Assembly: GCA_020721905.1 (NCBI GenBank)
Contig: DYLU01000033.1
Coordinates: 1 to 34,059 of the forward strand
Origin: Leptospira biflexa
GTDB taxonomy: Bacteria; Spirochaetota; UBA4802; UB4802
Reading direction: 5' to 3'
Length of the DNA: 34,059 bases
Each line of letters starts with the position of its first letter. Within the stretch, counting starts at the first letter, position 1. Below are positions 26,032 to 34,059 of this stretch, in pieces. The notes below the pieces were generated by a model. That model did not search any database. It saw only the letters and a program-made list of their open reading frames with translations, and was not told where the DNA came from. The translations under genes and the position numbers were made by a program.

Positions 26032-26193
26032 TTATTCTTCGGCTTCTTCTACAAGCATGACGGGAATCCCGTCTTTAACAGGATATTTCTTTTTGCACTG
26101 TGTGCACACTATTTTTTCATTACGCGCATCATATTCAACATCACCTTTACAGGCAGGGCAGGCTAAAATGTCAAGTAGCTTTGTATCAATCAT
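26032..26193 (-). CDS. Trm112/UPF0434-like small zinc-ribbon protein
   Basis: This 53-residue protein, too short for the usual length cut-off, has the whole family pattern: [21 protein letters not shown], then [20 protein letters not shown] near the C-terminus, with two Cys-x2-Cys pairs (Cys12/15 and Cys30/33) for one zinc. Eukaryotic and archaeal Trm112 activate methyltransferases; bacterial members accompany many genes and their role is less clear. The ATG at 26193 follows AGGGAG. It lies just upstream of the SurA/PpiD-like gene, probably in one transcript. Confidence 0.85.
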   Translation of the reverse strand: MIDTKLLDILACPACKGDVEYDARNEKIVCTQCKKKYPVKDGIPVMLVEEAEE

Positions 26194-26495
26194 GGTAAAA
26201 CTCCCTTAAAAAAATCATTCTTTCATATCATTGTAAACCACAATAAATTGCTTTTTCAATTCTGGCAATTTGTTTTTTCTTTTGTTTTTGCATAGTTTGC
26301 CTTTATTCTGCTAAAATCTATCGCACAACTGTATTATGGTCAACAACATATTGCAAAAAGCAAAAAAAATATTAATACGTGCTTGCAAAAGCAAAATATC
26401 GTGAGTATATTGGTTACATACTAAATATTTATTATGTCGTATCTCATGAGCGATAGCTCATGGTATCAATTCCCTTCCAAAAAAGTGAGAACAGT
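26194..26495. promoter_or_regulatory. Divergent intergenic region of the Trm112-like gene and dnaE
   Basis: About 300 bp without a gene. It must hold promoters in both directions, but I can assign none with confidence. It carries two GCGATAG words (26318-26324 on the minus strand, 26450-26456 on the plus strand), the second inside a perfect 7-bp inverted repeat (see next entry). Confidence 0.45.
26445..26462. repeat. Perfect inverted repeat CATGAGC-GATA-GCTCATG upstream of dnaE
   Basis: Seven-base arms (26445-26451 and 26456-26462) pair around GATA. The centre contains GCGATAGC. The right arm includes an ATG (26460) that could be read as the dnaE start, but the better start is at 26496. It could be an operator, a short RNA stem in the leader, or a consequence of the frequent GCGATAGC word. 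Confidence 0.6.
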
Positions 26496-29400
26496 ATGGA
26501 TTTTGTACATCTCCATAACCATTCTGAATATTCTATCCTGGATGGTGCTATACGTATTCAGCAACTGATACAGTTTGCTGTTGATAATCACATGCCGGCC
26601 ATAGCATTAACAGACCATGGCAATATGTTTGGCATAATTGAATTTTACGAGGAAGCACATAAAGCAGGTATAAAGCCTATAATTGGGCAGGAATTTTATG
26701 TTGCGCCCGGATCCCGCTTTCATAAGCATAGCACACGCGCAAGTAATGAAGAAAATGCCTATCATCTCATCTTACTTGCTGAAAATTATGAGGGATATAA
26801 AAATCTTATGAAGTTGTCTTCGCTGGGTTATTTAGAAGGCTTTTATTACAAGCCGCGTATTGACTGGGAACTGCTGACTCAATACAGTAATGGGCTTATA
26901 GCAAGCACCGCATGCATAGCTGGCGAAATACCATCCCTTATATTAGAAGGCAAGATCAAAGAGGCATATACACGGGCACAGGAATTTGCCGACCTTTTTG
27001 GAAAGGACCGTTTTTACTTAGAAATCCAGTACCACAACCTTAAAGAACAAAAACAGGTTAATGCACATCTCGTTGAAATGGCTTCAAAACTGAATTTAGG
27101 CTTAATAGCAACCAATGATGCACATTATGCAACAAGAGATGATGCGTACTACCATGATGTGTTGCTTTGCATACAAACCGGTAAATTGTTACATGATCAG
27201 AGCAGAATGCGTTTCCCCAATGATCAGTTTTATCTCAAAACATCCCTGGAAATGGAAAAAATATTTGAAGACTACCCTGATGCTCTGTATAACACCATGA
27301 AGATAGCCGAAATGACAGATTGCCAGATACCACTGGGCAACCCAATCCTTCCCAATTTTGAAGTCCCACCTGGATACACCAGGGACAGTTATCTTGCCGA
27401 GCTGGTTTATCAGGGTGCAAAGAAGCGTTTTGGTGAGACTATCCCTGATAACGTCAAAGAACGCATTGACTATGAACTATCTGTCATAAACCACATGCAG
27501 TTTTCAGGATATTTTCTTATTGTGTGGGATTTTATACAGTTTGCAAAGAATAATGGAATACCCGTTGGCCCCGGCAGAGGTTCGGCTGCAGGTTCAATGG
27601 TTTCATATTGCCTGGGGATAACTGAGCTTGATCCTATTAAATACAATCTGTTGTTTGAGCGGTTCTTAAACCCCGAACGAAACGAAATGCCTGATATGGA
27701 TATTGACTTTTGCGCACTGCGCCGTGATGAAGTAATAGAGTATGTGAAAAAAAAATATGGCGAGGATCATGTAAGTCAGATAATCACCTTTAATAAAATG
27801 AAATCCAAGGGCGCCATTCGCGATGTGGCACGTGCATTAAACATCCCCCTTCCTCAGGTCAATGCACTGACCAAGCTTATCCATCATGAAGATCTTGAAG
27901 ATGCTCTCAAGGATTCTGACGAATTGCAACAACTCTATAAATCCAATGATGCCGGGAAACAGCTTGTTGATATAGCGTTAAAAGTTGAAGGGCTGACCCG
28001 TTCAGCCGGCAAGCATGCCGCGGGTGTGGTTATATCGCGCGATCCCTTAACCGAACACGTGCCGCTTTATGTGGATTCAAAAGATGGGAGCATTTCGTCT
28101 CAGTATGAAAAGACAAGTTTAGAAAAAGCCGGGCTTGTCAAGATGGACTTTTTGGGGCTTGCAAACCTTACCATCATAGATACCTGTATCAAGCTTATAA
28201 AGAAACATCGTAACATTGATATTGATATTAATGCAATTCCGCTTGATGATGCAAAAACCTTCAAACTATTACAAAAGGCTGATACCATGGGTGTATTTCA
28301 GCTTGAATCAGGCGGTATGCAGAATATACTCCTTAAATTAGGTCCAACAAATTTTGATGATATTATTGCAATCGTTGCCCTGTACCGGCCGGGCCCGCTT
28401 GACTCGGGTATGGTTGAACAATTCATTGAAAGAAAACGCAATCCGCAGAAAATAGAATACCTGCACCCTTCTCTTGAACCCATACTCAAAGACACATTAG
28501 GTGTCATTGTATATCAGGAACAGGTTATGCTTATTTCCCAGATTATGGGCGGTTTTACTCTGCCTGAAGCAGATAAGCTCAGGAAAGCAATGAGTAAAAA
28601 GAAACAGGATTTAATTGATGCAATGAGCTCAAAATTTGTCAAGGGAGCAATAGCAAAAGGCATCAATGAAGAGATTGCCCGTAAAACGTATGAGTTAATG
28701 GCAACATTTGGAAGATATGGATTCAACAAATCCCATTCAGCAGCCTATGCACTTGTGTCATATCAAACGGCTTATCTTAAAGCCCACTATCCGTTAGAAT
28801 TTATGACTGCACTTTTAACAGCCCAGGTTGATAAGATTGAAGATATTGCCAAATACTATACCGACTGCAAAGCAAAGGGCATTCAGGTACTTCCGCCGGA
28901 CATCAATAAAAGCCAGCGTGATTTTTCCATTGAGGGAAAATTCATACGCTATGGACTCATTGCTATTAAAGGCGTTGGCGACAAAGCAATTGAATCGATA
29001 CTGCAAGCACGGGAAAATAAAGGAACCTTCAAAGATCTCACCGATTTTTTTACCTCTATTGATCTTGTGACAGTAAACAAAGGTGTACTTGAATCACTCA
29101 TAAAAGCCGGAGCATTTGATTCGCTGCACCCAAACAGAGCAGCACTATTTGCTTCGGTGGACATTATGCTTGAAACTGCCCGCCATTTGCAGCAGGATAT
29201 TGCAACTGGTCAGGGTGATTTATTTGGAGCATCGGATAAATCATTTTCACGCATTCATATTGAACCTGCATCAGTTAGTGACTGGCCTGAAAATCAGAAG
29301 CTACACTATGAAAAGGAGGTACTGGGAATTTACGCAAGTTCCCACCCATTAAGCCGTTATGCAAAGGATATTGAAAAGTTATCATGTACACCCATTAAGG

Positions 29401-29933
29401 ACTTAGAGGAAAACGTTAACGGAACCCCAATAACACTGGTTGGAATCCTTACTAATGTGCAGATCAAGCAGAGTCAGAAAGGAAATAAATTTGCACAGGC
29501 TGTTATAGAAGATCTTACCGGCAGTATTCAGGTTTTATTTATGCCACAAACATTGTCTGAATATGAATCCCTGATTGTGTCACAGGAGCCTGTTGTTATT
29601 ACAGGAACTGTAGAAATAGAAAATGAAAAGCCATCCCGCATGCTGGCAAATAAGGTATTGCAGCTTACACAATTCAAACTCACCCAGATAAGCGAACTGC
29701 ATATTATTATTAATCCAATAGGCACCGATGTGCGGATACTTGAAAATATTAAAAAATTACTGCAGCGTTATCAGGGAAACAAACCGGTATTTTTCCATGT
29801 ACGTCAGCCCAACGGGAAAGAATTTATTGTGAAAACAAACCCGCTTTATCACATCAAGCCACACCAGAAGCTGTTAGATAGCCTGGTAAGCATTGTTGGC
29901 AAAGATGGATTTTTTTATACTATTGGCTGTTAA
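26496..29933 (+). CDS. dnaE: DNA polymerase III subunit alpha
   Basis: This is the replicative DNA polymerase catalytic subunit of about 1145 residues. It begins MDFVHLHNHSEYSILDGAIR, the PHP domain with metal-binding His and LTDHGN. The polymerase core has PVGPGRGSAAGSMVSYCLGIT, the catalytic MPDMDIDFCALRRDEVIEYV, the SAGKHAAGVVIS loop, and GRYGFNKSHSAAYALVSYQTAYLKAHYP. It has a helix-hairpin-helix region (RYGLIAIKGVGDKAIE) and a C-terminal OB fold (PITLVGILTNVQIKQSQKGNKFAQAVIEDLTGSIQVLF). I place the start at 26496 because family proteins begin there; an ATG at 26460 would add 12 residues from inside the inverted repeat. The 3' end overlaps the convergent minus-strand gene by 14 bp. Confidence 0.96.
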   Translation: MDFVHLHNHSEYSILDGAIRIQQLIQFAVDNHMPAIALTDHGNMFGIIEFYEEAHKAGIKPIIGQEFYVAPGSRFHKHSTRASNEENAYHLILLAENYEGYKNLMKLSSLGYLEGFYYKPRIDWELLTQYSNGLIASTACIAGEIPSLILEGKIKEAYTRAQEFADLFGKDRFYLEIQYHNLKEQKQVNAHLVEMASKLNLGLIATNDAHYATRDDAYYHDVLLCIQTGKLLHDQSRMRFPNDQFYLKTSLEMEKIFEDYPDALYNTMKIAEMTDCQIPLGNPILPNFEVPPGYTRDSYLAELVYQGAKKRFGETIPDNVKERIDYELSVINHMQFSGYFLIVWDFIQFAKNNGIPVGPGRGSAAGSMVSYCLGITELDPIKYNLLFERFLNPERNEMPDMDIDFCALRRDEVIEYVKKKYGEDHVSQIITFNKMKSKGAIRDVARALNIPLPQVNALTKLIHHEDLEDALKDSDELQQLYKSNDAGKQLVDIALKVEGLTRSAGKHAAGVVISRDPLTEHVPLYVDSKDGSISSQYEKTSLEKAGLVKMDFLGLANLTIIDTCIKLIKKHRNIDIDINAIPLDDAKTFKLLQKADTMGVFQLESGGMQNILLKLGPTNFDDIIAIVALYRPGPLDSGMVEQFIERKRNPQKIEYLHPSLEPILKDTLGVIVYQEQVMLISQIMGGFTLPEADKLRKAMSKKKQDLIDAMSSKFVKGAIAKGINEEIARKTYELMATFGRYGFNKSHSAAYALVSYQTAYLKAHYPLEFMTALLTAQVDKIEDIAKYYTDCKAKGIQVLPPDINKSQRDFSIEGKFIRYGLIAIKGVGDKAIESILQARENKGTFKDLTDFFTSIDLVTVNKGVLESLIKAGAFDSLHPNRAALFASVDIMLETARHLQQDIATGQGDLFGASDKSFSRIHIEPASVSDWPENQKLHYEKEVLGIYASSHPLSRYAKDIEKLSCTPIKDLEENVNGTPITLVGILTNVQIKQSQKGNKFAQAVIEDLTGSIQVLFMPQTLSEYESLIVSQEPVVITGTVEIENEKPSRMLANKVLQLTQFKLTQISELHIIINPIGTDVRILENIKKLLQRYQGNKPVFFHVRQPNGKEFIVKTNPLYHIKPHQKLLDSLVSIVGKDGFFYTIGC

Positions 29934-30969
29934 GATTTTGTATAAATACCAGTTTTTTTATAAGTCCAAAACCATCAGCTGCTTCAAGTGTTTTGTAATT
30001 TTTTTCATTGCAGTATATTTTGATATTGCTGAAGCCCTTCAACTCATTAAAAGCAATTTGTGCCAGTGTTGCAGCAGTGGTATGATCAACCACTGCATCC
30101 TCCAGATGAATAATAACGGGGTCATCGCTACCAGGCTTCCAGTCCGCAAAACCATCCTTAATTGCAGTTATAACCTTCCCGGCAACTTTTCGGCTGTGTA
30201 TATTTGTCCAGTCACCCAGTACATATATATGACCTGTAGTATATTTTTGATAGGCACTGTCGCGCGTTATTATCATCTCATGATCCAGCACAATTTTATC
30301 TTCACTCAATTTTACAAGCACCTTTGCTGCGTCCTTGCTTCGTGGAGCAGTATATTTTTGCTTTTCCATAATCTTTTCTATTAACACATGGCGCTTTTTA
30401 ACGGCATCAATATAGGCCGATAGTTCATGGGCAATATCCTCTTTGGTGGTACCCGTACATGGTTTTATAAAAAACAGAGTATGGAATACCTTTTGATCAG
30501 TGTAAAGGTTAATAATGGCGTTAACCTTATCATCATTTGTTTTTACGTTTGCTAAAAGCTTTTCCGGATGGATTATAATATTTTTGAATAGCTGCACGTC
30601 ACCTTTGGTGATATTGACAAAAAAATTACCTTTGATATTTTCAAGTCCGCTGCCGCGGGCAATAATCATAAATGAAATGAGCAATGTATTAAATATCTTC
30701 TGCATAATAGCGTCTGTGCGTGTTTCAGCAACCACAGGATAATCAATTATTATCATAAATGGGATGCCATGTTCCCGGATAAACGTGTGAAGAGAAGAGC
30801 GTAAAAATGCTGTTGATTTAGAACTTTCAACTTCCTTTATGATTGCATCAAGTGAATGAAGTTTTTCATTTTCCTCAATGACCAATTGATGCTGGGCTGC
30901 AATTGCAGCGGCTGCGGCCTTACTGTCCTTATTCTGCGTGATAACAATTATTCTATTGGAAACGTTCAT
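29920..30969 (-). CDS. Protein of unknown function, 349 residues
   Basis: I do not recognise this family. The first part (MNVSNRIIVITQNKDSKAAAAAIAAQ, then AIIKEVESSKSTAFLRSSL and PFMIIIDYPVV) alternates strands and helices like a receiver or Rossmann-like fold. The C-terminal part (PVIIHLEDAVVDHTTAATLAQIA and KIYCNEKNYKTLEAADGFGL) looks like a STAS-like fold, with a strand-helix pattern known from anti-sigma-factor antagonists. It has no signal peptide. The start ATG at 30969 lacks an obvious ribosome site. It converges on dnaE with a 14-bp overlap and is divergent from the methyltransferase gene. A regulatory role is a guess from the fold impression only. Confidence 0.55.
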   Translation of the reverse strand: MNVSNRIIVITQNKDSKAAAAAIAAQHQLVIEENEKLHSLDAIIKEVESSKSTAFLRSSLHTFIREHGIPFMIIIDYPVVAETRTDAIMQKIFNTLLISFMIIARGSGLENIKGNFFVNITKGDVQLFKNIIIHPEKLLANVKTNDDKVNAIINLYTDQKVFHTLFFIKPCTGTTKEDIAHELSAYIDAVKKRHVLIEKIMEKQKYTAPRSKDAAKVLVKLSEDKIVLDHEMIITRDSAYQKYTTGHIYVLGDWTNIHSRKVAGKVITAIKDGFADWKPGSDDPVIIHLEDAVVDHTTAATLAQIAFNELKGFSNIKIYCNEKNYKTLEAADGFGLIKKLVFIQNLNSQ

Positions 30970-31184
30970 GGTATTCTTTATATTGCAATGTAATACTATA
31001 CTGACTCAATCATCATAATTCTAAAAATTTTTGCTGCCTTGTTTGCCTTACGAATGCATATATGAATACCTTTAAACTACACCTGATATAAAGTCAAGAC
31101 TATTGCATAGCTTTGAGCATCAATTAATTCTTATACAATAAAAAATACTTGCCAAACGCACATAACTCTTACGACAATTAATAT

Positions 31185-32039
31185 ATGAATTATGAAACTG
31201 TTCCCTGTGTACTGTGCAATACATATAATTTCAAGCCATTATTTTCAAAGCCATTTGAAAATGGCGAGGAATTTACACTGGTGCGGTGCAGGCACTGCGG
31301 CCTTGAATTTGTTAATCCCCGACCGCACTACAACCAAATGAGCAAATACTATAAAGACTATTTCAACCAGCGAACCGACCGAGGCTACAATAACTATTTT
31401 TCTGAAACAATGCACAGGGAAGTATTGCGTTTGCTAACACTGAATCTTAAAGATCTGCAGTTTTATGATTTTGAGGCATCAATACAGGGTGAAAAATTTG
31501 CTCTTGATATTGGCTGTGCTGCCGGGTATTTTGTTGATTATTTAACCCGCCGCGGATGGCATGCAGAAGGCATAGATATTGCACGGGATTGCATAGACCA
31601 CGCACGCAATAACCTGAAATTAAATGCATACTGTGGCGACTTTCTGTCGTTTCAATTTAATAAACAATACCACTGTATTACCCTGTGGGCAACTATTGAG
31701 CATCTGCATCACCCTGATAAATTTATTGAAAAAATCCATTCCCTGCTTCACGATGAGGGAATGCTGTACCTTTCAACCTGCAGAAGCAGTGCATTTTCAG
31801 CCAGGCTGCTGTATGGCAAAAACTGGCGCTACTATAATTTTCCCCACCATCTTTATTTTTTTTCATACAGAACACTTGCAAAATTATTGCAATTAAAAGG
31901 GTTTGCCGTTACACGGTTTGTTACATACGGCAGTGGCATTGGCAAACCAAAAACACTGATGCGAAAGCTTGCCGATACACTAGCAAAAAGATTATATTCA
32001 GGCGACATGATGCTCATTGCAGCACGGAAGGAGAAATAA
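31185..32039 (+). CDS. Class I SAM-dependent methyltransferase with N-terminal zinc-ribbon-like motif
   Basis: This 284-residue protein opens with two Cys-x2-Cys pairs (PCVLCN and RCRHCGLEFVNPRP), as in the C-methyltransferase-like family that acts on sugars and lipid-linked intermediates. It then has FALDIGCAAGYFVDYLTRRGWHAEGIDIA (SAM-binding motif I, near residue 105), DCIDHARNNLK and a motif-III-like YHCITLWATIEHLHHPDKFIEKIHSLLHDEGMLYLSTC. Substrate unknown. The ATG at 31185 lacks a strong ribosome site. The panC start comes 3 nt after its stop, so it is co-transcribed, though the functions need not be linked. Confidence 0.85.
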   Translation: MNYETVPCVLCNTYNFKPLFSKPFENGEEFTLVRCRHCGLEFVNPRPHYNQMSKYYKDYFNQRTDRGYNNYFSETMHREVLRLLTLNLKDLQFYDFEASIQGEKFALDIGCAAGYFVDYLTRRGWHAEGIDIARDCIDHARNNLKLNAYCGDFLSFQFNKQYHCITLWATIEHLHHPDKFIEKIHSLLHDEGMLYLSTCRSSAFSARLLYGKNWRYYNFPHHLYFFSYRTLAKLLQLKGFAVTRFVTYGSGIGKPKTLMRKLADTLAKRLYSGDMMLIAARKEK

Positions 32040-32042
32040 TTC

Positions 32043-32912
32043 ATGAAAATAGTACATACAATTAATGAATTACGCAATGAAATTGCTTTACAACGAAGTC
32101 ACAATAAAAAAATAGGATTTGTGCCCACCATGGGATATCTTCACCAGGGACATCTGAGCCTGGTACACATTTCAAGGAAGCATTCTGATTATCAGGTGAT
32201 GAGCATATTTGTGAATAAAATGCAATTTAATGATCCCAAAGATTATACCACGTACCCACGGGATTATGAGCGTGATTTTGCCCTTGCAAAGGACGCAGGT
32301 GTTGACCTGATATTTCTTCCTGATGACACCGAGATGTATCAAAACCGTCTGGTATATATTGACATTGAAATGATGACTGACCACCTGTGCGGTGCAACTC
32401 GCCCTGGACATTTCAGAGGAGTGCTTACCGTTGTGGCAAAGCTTTTTAACATCGTTCAGCCGGATGTTTCAGTATTTGGGCAAAAGGACATACAGCAGGC
32501 TGTTATTATACAAAAAATGGTTAAGGACCTCAATCTTCCTGTTACTATAATCGTTGCACCAATTATCCGCGAACCTGATGGGCTGGCAATGAGTTCGCGC
32601 AATGTCCACCTCAAAGGGGATGATCGCACGAACGCTGTTGTTATATATAAATCCCTTCAAAAAGCAGAAGAACTTATACATCAGGGCGAAGTGCAATCAC
32701 ATAAACTGATACCGGCAATGACTGATATCATCACTTCAGGAAAGCCAAAAAAGATTGATTATGTTTCAGTAGTTGATTATGAAACACTGCAACCCATTGA
32801 ATCATTAAAGGAAAAGTCGGTTATTGCTGTTGCTGCTTTTTTTGGTCCCACACGGTTGATAGACAACATGATAGTTGAAAAAAAGGGAGATACATACACA
32901 TGCATATATTAA
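32043..32912 (+). CDS. panC: Pantothenate synthetase (pantoate--beta-alanine ligase)
   Basis: The enzyme joins pantoate and beta-alanine with ATP to make pantothenate, the precursor of coenzyme A. The 289-residue protein has the HIGH-type motif FVPTMGYLHQGHLSLVHISR (residues 25-44), VNKMQFNDPKDYTTYPRD, GATRPGHFRGVLTVVAKLFN, SVFGQKDIQQAVIIQKM, and the KMSKS-like IREPDGLAMSSRNVHL. Length is normal. It begins 3 nt past the methyltransferase stop, and its end overlaps the next gene by 13 nt, so the three are probably one transcript. panB and panD are not visible here. Confidence 0.97.
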   Translation: MKIVHTINELRNEIALQRSHNKKIGFVPTMGYLHQGHLSLVHISRKHSDYQVMSIFVNKMQFNDPKDYTTYPRDYERDFALAKDAGVDLIFLPDDTEMYQNRLVYIDIEMMTDHLCGATRPGHFRGVLTVVAKLFNIVQPDVSVFGQKDIQQAVIIQKMVKDLNLPVTIIVAPIIREPDGLAMSSRNVHLKGDDRTNAVVIYKSLQKAEELIHQGEVQSHKLIPAMTDIITSGKPKKIDYVSVVDYETLQPIESLKEKSVIAVAAFFGPTRLIDNMIVEKKGDTYTCIY

Positions 32913-33355
32913 TATTCAGTATTATTCTTGTTACAGGTCTTACTTCATGCCAGCCATCAAAACCACTTACACCACATGAAGCATTTAATGCCCTTAAAGA
33001 TGCTTATACACACAACAACATGAAAAACGTTGCGGTGTTATTATCCACGAACAGCAAAAAAAGGATTTCCACGGTTATTCATAACATTCAATCGATGAAT
33101 AAGGCACAGTTAAAAGCTCTTGCACAATACTATGATGTAAGTTCTGAGAGCATAAAAACCATGAATATACCTGAGTATCTTGCATTGCAGAAGAAGATTG
33201 CAGCGGACCGTGGCGATGATATTCTTTTAACTGCACTCAATCAGCCCATTGCACAGGTAACTATCGCACAATCAAAAGCCACTGTACAACTATATAATGG
33301 CATGAGTTTGCTTTTTGTTAAGGAAGGGCCATACTGGTATTTTGAATACGAATAA
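32900..33355 (+). CDS. Small lipoprotein, unknown function
   Basis: This 151-residue protein has a lipoprotein signal peptide: MHILIFSIILVTGLTSCQPSK, with the lipobox Leu-Thr-Ser-Cys and lipidated Cys17. The mature part has helices such as HEAFNALKDAYTHNNMKNVAVLLSTNSKKR, a pattern of NTF2-like or DUF4878-type small lipoproteins, and ends PYWYFEYE. No family recognised with confidence. The start at 32900 overlaps panC by 13 nt, so translation may be coupled; this need not mean shared function. Confidence 0.72.
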   Translation: MHILIFSIILVTGLTSCQPSKPLTPHEAFNALKDAYTHNNMKNVAVLLSTNSKKRISTVIHNIQSMNKAQLKALAQYYDVSSESIKTMNIPEYLALQKKIAADRGDDILLTALNQPIAQVTIAQSKATVQLYNGMSLLFVKEGPYWYFEYE

Positions 33356-33357
33356 AA

Positions 33358-34059
33358 TTACTGCGCAGGCATGCCAAAAAGCCGCGATGCTTCAGTACCA
33401 GCATCCTTAATTACTGAAATATATTTATCCAGGGTGGGGAGTATCTGTTCACGTGAGCCTGATATACCAATTGAATACTCAACCACACCTCTATGATTAA
33501 ACACCGGCGCGGCAATACATACAACACCCAATCTGTATTCTTCATTGTCAATTGCAAATTTATTGTTCATTATATCATCAAGATGCTTTTTATACGCAGC
33601 AATAGAAGTTATGGTATTTGATGTATATTTGTGTAATTTTACATCACGCAAAAGCATTTCTTTTTCATGCTGCGGCATAAAAGCAATGAGCACCTTCCCC
33701 AGTGCAGTAGCATACGCGGGCTCACGTGTTCCTACCGATATATGCATGCTGAGACTGTTTCGTGGCTGTTCAACGGCAATAAATACAACATCCCGGCCAT
33801 GCAGCATAGCTAAGTGTGTATTCTGCTGCGTTTTTTCGCAAACATATTTTAAAACAGGCCTGACAAACGTTTCTATTTTAGTCTGTTCGCCAAAAGCGCC
33901 TGAAAGTTCCATGATTTTGAAACCCAGCATGTATTTTTTTGTATCAGGGTCCTGATAAACAAAATTATGGACAACCAGCGTCCCCAAAAGCCGGAAGATT
34001 GATGAGCGGTCAATATCAAAATACCGTGTTATTTCATTCAGGGAAAGAGGTCCATCTGA
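33358..34059 (-). CDS. IclR family transcriptional regulator, partial at its N-terminus
   Basis: The frame is open to the right edge, so the first residues are outside. The visible part has the recognition helix and wing (LSLNEITRYFDIDRSSIFRLL, VHNFVYQDPDTKKYMLGFKI), then the effector domain: LAMLHGRDVVFIAVEQPRNSLSMHISVGTREPAYATALGKVLIA, YRLGVVCIAAPVFNHRGVVEYSIGISG. IclR proteins sense small carboxylates and other metabolites. The stop at 33358 lies 2 bp from the end of the convergent lipoprotein gene. Target genes are presumably to the right of the window. Confidence 0.9.
   Translation of the reverse strand, partial: SDGPLSLNEITRYFDIDRSSIFRLLGTLVVHNFVYQDPDTKKYMLGFKIMELSGAFGEQTKIETFVRPVLKYVCEKTQQNTHLAMLHGRDVVFIAVEQPRNSLSMHISVGTREPAYATALGKVLIAFMPQHEKEMLLRDVKLHKYTSNTITSIAAYKKHLDDIMNNKFAIDNEEYRLGVVCIAAPVFNHRGVVEYSIGISGSREQILPTLDKYISVIKDAGTEASRLFGMPAQ

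Overview
The window (about 40% G+C by eye) looks like a chromosomal piece of a Gram-negative, probably anaerobic and motile bacterium. An oxygen-sensitive glycyl-radical enzyme, a 4Fe-4S ferredoxin, a CheX-type chemotaxis phosphatase, a Maf/DUF115 flagellin-glycosyltransferase-like protein, a LolA-like carrier, a lipoprotein and a probable outer-membrane barrel support this. The mix fits a spirochaete (Spirochaetota), but that placement is an inference from gene content only.

Left third. Positions 1-7976 hold a catabolic-looking cassette read right to left: PadR regulator, extended SDR (epimerase-like), classical SDR, glycyl-radical enzyme, glutaconate-type CoA-transferase subunits A and B, and an MmgE/PrpD protein that runs off the left edge. 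The PadR gene has a TTGACA/TATATT promoter embedded in repeated TATACAT words. Three of the seven genes are broken in the sequence as given: the classical SDR by a 66-bp in-frame partial duplication carrying stop codons, subunit B by a one-base slip in a G-run, and MmgE/PrpD by a TGA at codon 11. No radical-SAM activase is visible. Positions 8149-12518 hold housekeeping genes, also on the minus strand: gapDH, tpiA, secG, ferredoxin, metK. pgk, often found between gap and tpi, is absent; that interval instead carries a small ORF and a broken nucleotidyltransferase relic on the plus strand.

Middle. An alpha/beta hydrolase is followed by a non-annotated stretch with a frameshifted Cys-rich ORF (13542-13807). 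Then, on the plus strand: a PEBP/YbhB-like protein, an HPRT-like phosphoribosyltransferase with an N-terminal extension, a LolA-like protein, an outer-membrane barrel, a ComEC-like protein without a recognisable metallo-beta-lactamase domain, and a five-gene run (GHKL-like+HDOD protein, Maf-like glycosyltransferase, two membrane-associated proteins of unknown function, a TPR protein). The run converges on a minus-strand cheX-like gene.

Right. A SurA/PpiD-like membrane-anchored chaperone and a 53-residue Trm112-like zinc-ribbon protein lie on the minus strand, divergent from dnaE (plus). dnaE converges with an unrecognised 349-residue gene. Then come a zinc-ribbon methyltransferase, panC and a small lipoprotein in tight succession, and finally an IclR-family regulator cut by the right edge.

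Two things stand out. One is the decaying or misread glycyl-radical/CoA-transferase cassette, whose combination I cannot match to a known pathway. The other is a dispersed heptamer, GCGATAG, found at 17 positions on both strands and in different reading frames, far above the roughly 3 expected from base composition. I saw no tRNA, rRNA, CRISPR array or intact mobile element.
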